A DNA stretch of 54,768 bases. Source: Mycobacterium sp. KBS0706 (GTDB lineage Bacteria > Pseudomonadota > Alphaproteobacteria > DSM-16000 > Inquilinaceae). Both the position numbers and the translations under genes were made by a program. Below are positions 39,671 through 47,879 of this stretch, piece by piece; the stretch's first letter is position 1, and each line of letters starts with the position of its first letter. The notes under the pieces were generated by a model. That model had not been told where the DNA came from. It was given only the letters and a program-made list of their open reading frames with translations, and ran no database searches. Location: contig NZ_VCCH02000058.1 in the NCBI RefSeq assembly GCF_005938675.2, positions 1-54,768 on the forward strand, in the 5' to 3' direction.

Positions 39671-40993
39671 CTACTCGCTTGGAGCCGGCTGCTTTTCCTG
39701 CGCGAGCCGGCGGCGCTCGCCGTGTCCGCCGGTTCGCAAGCCGAGATTCCCGCGTAAGGTCGGGTGTTCGTAGTCCTGGCGGAACACCCCCCACTCCTGC
39801 AGATAGGGCACCACCTTCTCGACGAATTCGTCGAAGCCGGTGGGTGTCAGATGCGGCGCGAAGACGAAGCCGTCGGCGGCGTCCGACTGGACGTATCGGT
39901 TGATCTCGCGGGCCACGGTCTCGGGCGTGCCGACGAAATGCTGGCGCGCCGTCACCCGGATGATCAGCTGGCGGATGCTGAGCCTGTCGCGCTCGGCGAT
40001 CTCGCGCCAGGCGCGGGCGGTCTCCAGCCGGTGGTCGTAGCGGGCGGCGCGGCCCTGAGAGATGGCCTGCTGGGACACGTCGGGATCGACCTCCGGCAGC
40101 GGGCCATCCGGGTCGTAGGCGGACAGATCGCGGTTCCAGACCTGCTCCAGGAACACGATGGCGTTCCTCGGGCTGACCTGCTGCAGCCGGATGGCGGCCA
40201 GCCGCTCCTGCGCATGCTGTTCGCTGTCGCCGAGGACGAAGGCGGCGCCCGGCAGGATCTTCAGCTCGTCCGGATGGCGGCCATATTGCGCCAGCCGGCC
40301 TTTGACGTCCCGGTAGAAGGCCTGGCCGTCTTCGAGGGTGCCGTGACGGGAGTAGATCAGGTCGGCCTGGGCGGCGGCGAGCTCCCGCCCCGTGTCGGAA
40401 TCGCCGGCCTGCGCGATCACCGGCGCACCTTGAGGCAGCGGCGACAGGGCGGTGCGCCCGGCGATGTCGACATGCTTCGACCTGACGGCGAAGTCTCCCT
40501 CGGCCCAGATCCTGCGCGCGGCCTCGAGGAACTCCCGCGCCCGCTCGTAGCGCTCGGCGAAAGGCAGATGGTCGCCCCGCCGGAAATTGGCGCCGGTGAA
40601 CGCCCCGGGCGACGTCACCATGTTCCAGCCCGACCGTCCGCCCGAGAGGATGTCGAGCGTGGCGAGCTGGCGCGCCAGCGGGTAGGGCTCGTTGAAGGTG
40701 GTCGTCAGCGTGCCGATCAGCCCGACATGACGGGTGATGGCGGAGAGCGCGGTCAGGATGGCCAGCGTGTTCGGGCGGCCGGCCACGTCGAGCTCGTGGA
40801 AGCGGCCCTTCTGCTCGCGCACCCGCAGCCCTTCGGCCAGGAAGATGAAGTCGAACCTGCCGCGCACCACCGTCTCGGCGAAGTGCCGGAACGAGGAGAA
40901 GGCGATCTGGCTGCCCGCCGCCGGATCGCTCCAGACGGTGAAATTGTTCACGCCGGGGAACTGCGCCCCGAGGATGACCTGCTTCTTCGACAT
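39671..40993 (-). CDS. NtaA/SnaA/DszA-family FMNH2-dependent monooxygenase
   Basis: 440-residue flavin monooxygenase. Motifs: 'LDILSGGRSGWNMVTS' near residue 104, 'LPQGAPVIAQAGDSDTGRELAA' near 188-209, 'IIRVTARQHFVGTPETVAREI', and a C-terminal 'HPTLRGNLGLRTGGHG'. It is 8 bases upstream of the SsuD-like gene and 20 downstream of the short LLM, so it is cotranscribed. Substrate unknown. The start at 40993 is fixed by the typical opening 'MSKKQVILGAQFPG'. Confidence 0.88.
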   Translation of the reverse strand: MSKKQVILGAQFPGVNNFTVWSDPAAGSQIAFSSFRHFAETVVRGRFDFIFLAEGLRVREQKGRFHELDVAGRPNTLAILTALSAITRHVGLIGTLTTTFNEPYPLARQLATLDILSGGRSGWNMVTSPGAFTGANFRRGDHLPFAERYERAREFLEAARRIWAEGDFAVRSKHVDIAGRTALSPLPQGAPVIAQAGDSDTGRELAAAQADLIYSRHGTLEDGQAFYRDVKGRLAQYGRHPDELKILPGAAFVLGDSEQHAQERLAAIRLQQVSPRNAIVFLEQVWNRDLSAYDPDGPLPEVDPDVSQQAISQGRAARYDHRLETARAWREIAERDRLSIRQLIIRVTARQHFVGTPETVAREINRYVQSDAADGFVFAPHLTPTGFDEFVEKVVPYLQEWGVFRQDYEHPTLRGNLGLRTGGHGERRRLAQEKQPAPSE

Positions 40994-41013
40994 GATCGGC
41001 TTCCGGTGTGCGG

Positions 41014-41985
41014 TCAGGCGGCGGTGGCGTAGCGGTTGATGGCCGGCGGCAGGCCGAGCCGTTGGCGCAGGGTGCCGCCCCGGGCGCCGAGCCCGGCCTG
41101 GCGGAGGGCGGGAAGCAGCGTCTCGACCAGTTCCGGCAGGTCGCGGGGCAGGAAGCGGACGCCGTCGAGGCCCGCCGCCGACCATTCCGCGACCCGCGCG
41201 GCCAGGCCCGCCGCTTCGCCGGTCCCGACGGACACGTCGGCGAAGCGCAGTGGGCCGCGACCCCTGGTCCTGTCGCGAAGCTCCTCGGCGCCGGGACGCA
41301 GGAAGACGAGATCCGCCGCGGCGGCAAGCGCCGGATCGTCTCCTGCCGCGAAGGTCGTTGCGACGACCGGCTGCCCCTGCGGCGGGCACGGCGTGATCGA
41401 GGGGCCGAGCACGCTGAACCCGGCGCCCTTGAAGTCGATGCTGTGCAGTTTGGCGCCATCGAGGAAGCGTTGGCTCTCCGGGTCGCGGATCACCGCGTCG
41501 TCTTCCCAGCTGTCCCACAGCCGGCGGATGACCTCGACCGCATCCAGCGCGTCGCGGCCGAGCGCTGCCGGATCGCCCGCCGGGAAGCCGCCGAGGCGGC
41601 CGATGGCGCGTCCGGCCTCGGCGGCACGTTCGCCGCGAAGCGGCTGGACCAGCAGGCCCGCCCGTCCCTCGGTCACATAGTCGAGGGTCGCGATGGCGGT
41701 GGAGACGTGGAAGGGTTCGAGGACATTCACCGGAGCACCTGCGAGGATGCCGATGTCGCGCGTCCGGGCGCCCAGCCAGTTGGCGAGCAGCACGGCGTCC
41801 GGCCCGTCGCCTGCGGGCCGGGCGAACCCGTCCTCCAGCGTCACGAAATCCGCGGTCCCGTCGATGCGCTCCGCAACCGCGCTCCAAAGCTCCTGCCATC
41901 CGGTGCCGCGGGAGCCCTTCAGCGCCGCCACGTCGAGGCCGAAGCCGAGGCGGAGTCCAGCCTTGTCCGTCATGCTCTGTCCCAT
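41014..41985 (-). CDS. Divergent short LLM/NtaA-like flavin oxidoreductase
   Basis: 323-residue LLM protein. The usual family motif SGGRxxWNxVTS is replaced by 'LDYVTEGRAGLLVQPL', and the protein is about 120 residues shorter than the NtaA relatives, missing much of the insertion region. Yet it keeps 'LWDSWEDDAVIRD', 'KGAGFSVLGPSITPCPPQGQPVVATTF' and the C-terminal 'TLRQRLGLPPAINRY', showing NtaA ancestry. It may be a partner subunit, a monooxygenase with altered flavin binding, or a degenerate copy. An internal ATG at 41973 is an alternative start. Ten bases separate it from the GNAT gene. Confidence 0.75.
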   Translation of the reverse strand: MGQSMTDKAGLRLGFGLDVAALKGSRGTGWQELWSAVAERIDGTADFVTLEDGFARPAGDGPDAVLLANWLGARTRDIGILAGAPVNVLEPFHVSTAIATLDYVTEGRAGLLVQPLRGERAAEAGRAIGRLGGFPAGDPAALGRDALDAVEVIRRLWDSWEDDAVIRDPESQRFLDGAKLHSIDFKGAGFSVLGPSITPCPPQGQPVVATTFAAGDDPALAAAADLVFLRPGAEELRDRTRGRGPLRFADVSVGTGEAAGLAARVAEWSAAGLDGVRFLPRDLPELVETLLPALRQAGLGARGGTLRQRLGLPPAINRYATAA

Positions 41986-41995
41986 GTCTGGAGGA

Positions 41996-42622
41996 TCACG
42001 CCGCCGTCTCCCGTTGCGCGAGCCGGGTGGCGATCTTCGCTTCCTGCTGCGCCTTGATCGCGGTCACGCGGGCGGTGGCGTCCTCGAAGGAGGCGGCGGG
42101 CCCCGGGACCGGCGAGCGGCCGGGCTGGCCGGCCCTGGCGCCGATATGCTTCTCGAAGGGCAGCGAACGGTACAGCTCCGGATCGGCCGCGGGATCGAAC
42201 AGCGGCCGATAGCCGAGCGAGAGATACAGCGCGGTGGCCTCCGGCTGCCGGAAGCCGGTGGTCAGATAGGCGCGGGTGTAGCCTTGCGCGGCGGCGCTCT
42301 CCTCCAAAGCGAGGACGATGCGGCGCGCCAGGCCCTGGCGCCGCAGGTCGCCGCGGGTCCAGACGCGCTTCACCTCCGCCGTCTCGTCGTCATGGCTCAT
42401 GAAGGCGCCGCCGGCGATCGCCTCGCCGCCGCGCAACAGCAGCAGGAAGTCCCCGAACGGCGGCGCGAAGGCCTGGGGCGGATAACGGAGCAATTCCGCG
42501 CGGGCGCCGCCCGGACGGCTCAGGTCGCCGTAGCGGCCGTCATATTCGCCGATCAGGCCTTCCACCAGCGGCTGTGCTTCCGGGGCCAGCGGGGAGGAGT
42601 GGATGATGATGATGTCGCTCAT
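41996..42622 (-). CDS. GNAT-family N-acetyltransferase (paralogue of 8658-9170)
   Basis: 208-residue acetyltransferase. The core matches the GNAT at 8658 closely, including 'AEVKRVWTRGDLRRQGLARR', 'YTRAYLTTGFRQPEATALYLSLGY' and 'PELYRSLPFEKHIG'. It differs by a C-terminal extension of about 45 residues, which may be disordered. It sits between the dual ATPase and the flavin monooxygenases in the ten-gene operon, so N-acetylation followed by flavin oxidation may occur for a second substrate set (inference). No linked deacetylase is in this operon; the M20D at 9357 could serve. Confidence 0.85.
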   Translation of the reverse strand: MSDIIIIHSSPLAPEAQPLVEGLIGEYDGRYGDLSRPGGARAELLRYPPQAFAPPFGDFLLLLRGGEAIAGGAFMSHDDETAEVKRVWTRGDLRRQGLARRIVLALEESAAAQGYTRAYLTTGFRQPEATALYLSLGYRPLFDPAADPELYRSLPFEKHIGARAGQPGRSPVPGPAASFEDATARVTAIKAQQEAKIATRLAQRETAA

Positions 42623-42639
42623 GCATGCGTCCTGGGCGA

Positions 42640-44307
42640 TCAGGCTGCGGCCGCGGGGGCCAGGGTCGGCACCGCGTCGAGCAGCGCCTGGGTGTAGCTG
42701 TGGCGCGGGGCGGCGAAGACCGCGGCGACGTCGCCGGACTCGACCACCCGGCCGCCCTTCATCACCACCACGCGGTCGGCGAGGTGATGGACGACGCCGA
42801 GGTCGTGCGAGATGAACAGCAGCGAGGTGCCGGACTCGGCCTGGAGCTCGGCCAGGAGGTCCAGCACCTGGGCCTGGATCGAGACGTCGAGCGCGCTGAC
42901 CGGCTCGTCCGCCACCAGCAGCTGCGGCCGCGGCGCGAAGGCCCGGGCGATCGCCACGCGCTGGCGCTGCCCGCCCGAAAGCTCGCGCGGATGGCGGTCG
43001 AGGAAGGTGGGGCCGAGCCGGACCGCATCCAGCACCTCCCGCACCCGCCGCCGTCGCTCGGCGCCGAACACCTGCACCGCATCCAGGCTCTCGCCGACGA
43101 TCCGCTCGACGCTGTAGCGCGGATCGAAGGAACTGAGCGCGTCCTGGGCGATCAGCTGGATACGGGCGCGGCGGGCGCGTCGGTGCCGCTCGTCCAGCTC
43201 GCTCCAGGGCTGGCCGTCGATCAGCACCCGGCCGGCATCGGCGTCAACCAGGCCCAGCACGATCCGGGCCACCGTGCTCTTGCCCGATCCGGACTCGCCG
43301 ACGATGCCCAGGGTCTCGCCGGCCGCCAGCGCGAAGGAGACGTCGTCGACCACCAGCGCCGCCGCGGCGCCGGTGCCGTAGCGCTTCTGCAAGCCTTCCG
43401 CCGCCAGCACCCGGCGCTGGGGATCGATCCGCTTGGCCGGCAGCGGGAGGCGCGGCCGGCCATGCGCCCTTCCCTCCCCAGACGCCGGTGCCAGGCGATG
43501 GCCGCGCGAGGCGGCGGAGGGAACCGCGTCGAGCAGCTGGCGCGTATAGGGATGGGCCGGCGCGGTGAGCAGGTCGGCGGTGCGCCCCTGCTCGACCACC
43601 TCGCCGTCACGCATCACCAGCACGCGGTCCGCCAGCCGGGAGACCACGGCCAGGTCGTGGCTGATCAGCAGCAGCGTGTGGCCGGCCCTCTGCCGCTGCT
43701 CGAGCAGCTCGAGGATCTGCCGCTGCACGGTGACGTCGAGCGCGGTGGTCGGCTCGTCCGCGATCACCAAATCCGGCTGCCCGGCGATCGCGGTGGCGAT
43801 CAGCGCGCGCTGCCGCAGCCCACCCGAGAGCTGGTGCGGATATTGCCGCAGCCGGTGCTCCGGATCGGGGATTCCGACCGACTGCAGCAACGCCGCGGCG
43901 CGCCGATGCACCTCGCTCCTTCGCCGCAGGCCGCCCCGGGCACCGAAGGCATCGGAGAGCTGCTGGCCGATCCGCCGCAGCGGGTCGAGCGAGACCAGCG
44001 CATCCTGCAGCACGAAGCCGATCCGCCGGCCGCGCAGCCGGCGCCAGTGCCGCTCCCGGTACCGCAGCACAGTCTCGCCGTCGATCTCGAAGGCGTCGGC
44101 AGTGACCTCGGCCCCGGGCCCGGTCAGCCCGACCAGGGACCGGGCGGTGACCGACTTGCCGGAGCCGGATTCGCCGACCAGGGCGACGGTCTCGCCGCGA
44201 TGGATCGTCAGGTCGAGCCCGCGGACCACGGCCGCCTTCCCCGCGGCGCCCGGGAAGCGGATCGTCAGGTTGCGGATCCTGACCAGGGCGTCGGACGCGG
44301 TCACCAT
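42640..44307 (-). CDS. Dual ATP-binding protein of peptide-type ABC transporter
   Basis: 555-residue fusion of two peptide-importer ATPases. First half: Walker A 'GESGSGKSV' (44-52), signature 'LSGGLRQ', Walker B 'LVIADEPTTALD'. Second half: 'GESGSGKST', 'LSGGQRQRVAIARAF', 'LLVADEPVSALD', and 'LLFISHDLGVVHHLADRV'. Unlike the fusion at 22966 it lacks the cysteine-rich tails. The start at 44307 overlaps the permease stop by 7 bases. It energises permeases 44301 and 45166. Confidence 0.92.
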   Translation of the reverse strand: MVTASDALVRIRNLTIRFPGAAGKAAVVRGLDLTIHRGETVALVGESGSGKSVTARSLVGLTGPGAEVTADAFEIDGETVLRYRERHWRRLRGRRIGFVLQDALVSLDPLRRIGQQLSDAFGARGGLRRRSEVHRRAAALLQSVGIPDPEHRLRQYPHQLSGGLRQRALIATAIAGQPDLVIADEPTTALDVTVQRQILELLEQRQRAGHTLLLISHDLAVVSRLADRVLVMRDGEVVEQGRTADLLTAPAHPYTRQLLDAVPSAASRGHRLAPASGEGRAHGRPRLPLPAKRIDPQRRVLAAEGLQKRYGTGAAAALVVDDVSFALAAGETLGIVGESGSGKSTVARIVLGLVDADAGRVLIDGQPWSELDERHRRARRARIQLIAQDALSSFDPRYSVERIVGESLDAVQVFGAERRRRVREVLDAVRLGPTFLDRHPRELSGGQRQRVAIARAFAPRPQLLVADEPVSALDVSIQAQVLDLLAELQAESGTSLLFISHDLGVVHHLADRVVVMKGGRVVESGDVAAVFAAPRHSYTQALLDAVPTLAPAAAA

Positions 44308-45155
44308 ACCCTCCTGCCCTCGAAGGCGGCCTGCCAGCGACGCCCGAGCGCGCTGACCGAGATCACCGTCAGGGTGATGGCGATGCCGGGCCAGACCGCG
44401 ACCCACCAGGCGTTGCGCAGGTAGCTCCGCCCCTCGGAGAGCATCGCGCCCCATTCCGGCACCGGCGGCTGCGGGCCCATGCCGAGGAAGCTGAGCCCGG
44501 CGGCGCTGATGATCGCGGTGCCGAGGCCGATCGTGGCCAGGATCGGCACCTGGGCCACGGCGTGCGGCAGCACATGGCGCCAGACCAGGGTCGCCCGGGT
44601 GAGGCCGAAGGTCTTGGCCTGCTCGACATAGCCGGATTCGGCGACGACGAAGGTCTGGGCCCGCACCACCCGGGCGAAGCGCGGCACCGACGCCACGCCG
44701 AGGGCGACGATCAGATTGACGGTGCCGGGGCCGGTGAAGGAGATCAGCACCAGCGCCAGCAGCAGGTCCGGAAAGGCGGAGACGACGTCGAGGAAGCGCG
44801 TGATCAGCTCGTCGACCAGCCCACGCGCCAGCCCGGCGAGGAGCCCGAGCAGCGATCCGACGACCACCGCGATCAGCATGGCGCTGACGCCGATCAGCAG
44901 CGAATAGCGGGCGCCGTGGACGACGCGGGAGAACACGTCGCGGCCGAGCTGGTCGGTGCCGAACCAGTGGCCGGCGCCAGGCGGAAGCTGCGCCTGCAGC
45001 GGATCGGCCGCGATCGGATCGACGCCGGTGAGCAGGCCGGGCGAGACCGTCGCCACGGCGGCGACCAGCAGGAAGGCCGCCGCGGCCAGCAGGCCGGGAT
45101 GGCGGAGGCCGGCGAAGAGCCGGCGCGGGCGGAGCGCGAGGGATGCCGCGGTCAT
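44301..45155 (-). CDS. ABC transporter permease (DppC type)
   Basis: 284-residue inner-membrane permease. Landmarks: 'HWFGTDQLGRDVFSRVVHGARYSLLIG' near residue 63, 'ESGYVEQAKTFGLTRATLVWRHVLPHAVAQVP' near 180, 'AAGLSFLGMGPQPPVPEWGAMLSEGRSYL' near 225. It starts 10 bases after the DppB-type gene and overlaps the dual ATPase. Confidence 0.92.
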   Translation of the reverse strand: MTAASLALRPRRLFAGLRHPGLLAAAAFLLVAAVATVSPGLLTGVDPIAADPLQAQLPPGAGHWFGTDQLGRDVFSRVVHGARYSLLIGVSAMLIAVVVGSLLGLLAGLARGLVDELITRFLDVVSAFPDLLLALVLISFTGPGTVNLIVALGVASVPRFARVVRAQTFVVAESGYVEQAKTFGLTRATLVWRHVLPHAVAQVPILATIGLGTAIISAAGLSFLGMGPQPPVPEWGAMLSEGRSYLRNAWWVAVWPGIAITLTVISVSALGRRWQAAFEGRRVW

Positions 45156-45165
45156 GTCGCCCCCC

Positions 45166-46167
45166 TCACCGGCTGCGCACCCGCAGGCGCGGATCGAGGA
45201 CCAGGTAGAGGAGGTCGACCAGGGTGCTGAGCACCACATAGATCGCCGCCGAGAAGATCGCGACCGCCAGCACCACCGGCAGGTCCTTGCCGAGCACCGC
45301 GTCGACCGTGACCTTGCCGAGGCCGGGGCGCCCGAACACCAGCTCGGTGATCACGGCGCCGCTGAGCAGCCCGCCGACCAGCCAGCCGGTCAGGGTCACC
45401 GCCGGCAGCGCGGCGTGGCGCAGCCCATGCCGCAGCCGCAAGGTCAGGCCGCTGGCGCCCCAGCTGCGGACGGTCAGGGCGAAGGGTTCCTCCAACGCGC
45501 GCTCCAGCCCCTCGCGCAGGACCTGGCCGACCACGGCGCCGAGCGACAGCCCGAGCGACAGCGCCGGCAGCACCAGCGCGGCGAAGCTGCGGTCCCCGGC
45601 CACCGGGAACAGCTTGAGGGTGAAGCTGAAGACGAACAGCAGCACGATGCCGAGCCAGAAGGACGGCGTCGACACCAGCACCAGCTCGACCCCGCCGGCG
45701 ATGCGCCGCGCCCAGGGGCGGCCGGCGGTCAGCACCGCCGTCGCCACGGCGAAGACGACCGCCACGACCAGCGCCGCGGCGGTCAGCTTCAGGGTCGGCC
45801 AGAGCTGCGACTGGATCAGCGGGCCGACATCGGTCTGCAGCATGTAGGAGCGGCCGAAATCGCCGTGCAGGACGCGCCAGAGATAGCGCAGGTACTGCAC
45901 GATCAGCGGGTCATCGAGGCCCCATTCGGCGCGGACCGCGGCCTCGACCTCCGGCGTGCGGATCTGCTCGCCGATCAGGAGGTTGACGATGTCGCCCGGC
46001 GCGATCTGCAGGCTGGCGAAGCTCAGCGTCACCGCGGCCCACAGCACCAGCACGGCCGAGCCGACGCGGCCCAGGATCTGCGCCGGCAGCGAGCCGCGCC
46101 CGCCGCGCGACCGGCGCCCGGTGGCCAGCGGCGCCGGCCGGATGGTGGTGGAGTTCTCGATCGTCAT
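45166..46167 (-). CDS. ABC transporter permease (DppB type)
   Basis: 333-residue inner-membrane permease. An unusual arginine/glycine-rich N-terminal extension of about 25 residues precedes 'ILGRVGSAVLVLWAAVTLSFASLQIAPGD'. Periplasmic 'EWGLDDPLIVQYLRYLWRVLHGDFGRSYMLQTDV' and the contact region 'FALTVRSWGASGLTLRLRHGLRHAALP' are in the usual places. It lies 33 bases after the second binding protein. Confidence 0.9.
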   Translation of the reverse strand: MTIENSTTIRPAPLATGRRSRGGRGSLPAQILGRVGSAVLVLWAAVTLSFASLQIAPGDIVNLLIGEQIRTPEVEAAVRAEWGLDDPLIVQYLRYLWRVLHGDFGRSYMLQTDVGPLIQSQLWPTLKLTAAALVVAVVFAVATAVLTAGRPWARRIAGGVELVLVSTPSFWLGIVLLFVFSFTLKLFPVAGDRSFAALVLPALSLGLSLGAVVGQVLREGLERALEEPFALTVRSWGASGLTLRLRHGLRHAALPAVTLTGWLVGGLLSGAVITELVFGRPGLGKVTVDAVLGKDLPVVLAVAIFSAAIYVVLSTLVDLLYLVLDPRLRVRSR

Positions 46168-46200
46168 GCTGCCCTGCTCCTGTCCGCTGCGGACGGACGG

Positions 46201-47835
46201 CTACCGGCTGACCCAGATGTCGTAGGCGCTCTCCGGCAGCTGCTTGAACGGGCGGAAGCCGACGCCATGGACATGCGCGGCGGCGGCGATCTGGTCCTCC
46301 GGCTCGTAGAGCGGCAGGGCATAGGCCTGCTCGATGATGGCGAAGCGCTGCAGCCGCGCGTAGAGGTCGAAACGGGTCTTGTGGTCCAAGGTGGCCGAGG
46401 CCTGCCGCAGCCAGGTCAGCAGCTCCGGCGCCGCGGCGCGGCTGTAGTTGATCGATCCGCCCTGGTCGATCGGCAGGTAGTGCAGCTCGATGTCGATCGC
46501 GTCGGTCGGCGTGTTGGAGTTGGCGATCGAGCCGAACCTGCCGGTGGCGCGCCGGTCGGTGTAGGTGCCGGCGTCGACATAGGCGATGGTCAGGTCGATG
46601 CCCGCCTGCTGCCGGGCCTGGGCCTGCAGCGCCTGCAGCAGCACGTCGCGCTGGTCGCGCACCGTGGCCTGGGCCTGCACCACCTCGATGCTCAGGCGCT
46701 GGCCGTCCCTGGTGCGGAACCCCTCGGCGTCGCGGCCGGTCCAGCCGGCCTCGTCGAGCAGCGCGTTCGCCTGCTTCGGGTCGTGGCCGTAGCTGCGCTC
46801 GATGCCGGCGTCGTAGAACTGCGTGTCGATCGGCGAGGTGATGCCCCAGGCCCGCGTCCGCTCGCCGCGATAGACCGACTGCAGCACCGCATCGACGTCG
46901 ATCGCCGCGACCAGTGCCTGGCGCACGCGGATGTCCTGGGTAGGCCCGTAGGCGGTGTTGAGGAACAGGGAATAGGGCGTGCCGGTGTTCAGCGCCTTCT
47001 GGTAGCTGAACTCCGGATCGTCCCGGAACACCGCCGCGTCATTGCCCGGGATGCCCTCGATCAGGTCGACCTGCCCCGAGCTCAGCGCCCCGATGCGCAC
47101 CGAGGATTCGGGCAGGAAGCGATAGGTCACCTCGTCGAGATAGGCCGACCCCTGATGCGCCGCGTTGGACGACGCCCAGCGATAGGCCGGGTTGCGGACG
47201 AAGTGGATCTCCTGACCCTTGATGTAGCGATCGAGGATGAAGGGCCCGGTGCCGGGCACCTCCGGCCCGCCGGCCTTCAGCTTCGGCGAGGCGAAGGCGG
47301 TCGGGGAGAGGATCTCCAGCCCCGCCGCGAAATCGAGAAACGGGGCGTAGGTGTCCTTCAGGGTCAGCTCCACCGTCCTGGCGTCGACGGCCTTGGCCTC
47401 GGCCAGATGGGACACCGGGCCGGCGCTGGCGCTGCCGGAATAGGCCGGGTCCTTGAGCCTGGTGAAGTTCGTCACCACCGCGGCGGCGTCGAGCGCCTGG
47501 CCGTCGCTGAACGAGACGTCGTCGCGCAAGGTGAAGCTGTAGGTCTTGCCGTCGTCGGACACCTTGTAGCCGGTGGCGAGCCACGGCACGTAGCCGCCCT
47601 CGGCGGTGCGGGCCAGCAGGGATTCGAAGACGTTGCGCAGCAGCAGCTTGGTCTTGTCCTGCCCGTTCAGATGGGGGTTCAGCGTCGCCGGCTCGGTCTC
47701 CACGCCCCAGGTCAGCGAGCCGCCGGTGACGGGCGTGTCCGCGGCCGCGGGAAGGCTCCTGGCGCCGAGAGCGAGAACCGAGACGCCGAACGCGGCGGCG
47801 ACGGCGAGCCTCCGCAGATGCTTGCTCAGGACCAA
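46201..47835 (-). CDS. Peptide/opine-type ABC substrate-binding protein, tandem copy B
   Basis: 544-residue family-5 binding protein with a Sec signal peptide (cleavage near 'PAAADTPV'). It starts at TTG 47835 behind AAGGAGA; no ATG fits. It is nearly colinear with the protein upstream (47880-49514), including 'GGSLTWGVETEP', 'TLNPHLNGQ', 'LARTAEGGYVPWLATGYKVSDDGKTYSF' and 'GQVDLIEGI'. The two are products of a recent tandem duplication. Substitutions such as 'NTPTDAIDIELHYLPIDQ' versus 'TTPAGDGFNIEYHYLPVDR' might alter ligand choice. Confidence 0.9.
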   Translation of the reverse strand: MVLSKHLRRLAVAAAFGVSVLALGARSLPAAADTPVTGGSLTWGVETEPATLNPHLNGQDKTKLLLRNVFESLLARTAEGGYVPWLATGYKVSDDGKTYSFTLRDDVSFSDGQALDAAAVVTNFTRLKDPAYSGSASAGPVSHLAEAKAVDARTVELTLKDTYAPFLDFAAGLEILSPTAFASPKLKAGGPEVPGTGPFILDRYIKGQEIHFVRNPAYRWASSNAAHQGSAYLDEVTYRFLPESSVRIGALSSGQVDLIEGIPGNDAAVFRDDPEFSYQKALNTGTPYSLFLNTAYGPTQDIRVRQALVAAIDVDAVLQSVYRGERTRAWGITSPIDTQFYDAGIERSYGHDPKQANALLDEAGWTGRDAEGFRTRDGQRLSIEVVQAQATVRDQRDVLLQALQAQARQQAGIDLTIAYVDAGTYTDRRATGRFGSIANSNTPTDAIDIELHYLPIDQGGSINYSRAAAPELLTWLRQASATLDHKTRFDLYARLQRFAIIEQAYALPLYEPEDQIAAAAHVHGVGFRPFKQLPESAYDIWVSR

Positions 47836-47879
47836 GATGACGTCTCCTTGCTGGCCGATCGGGCGATGACGGATGCGGG

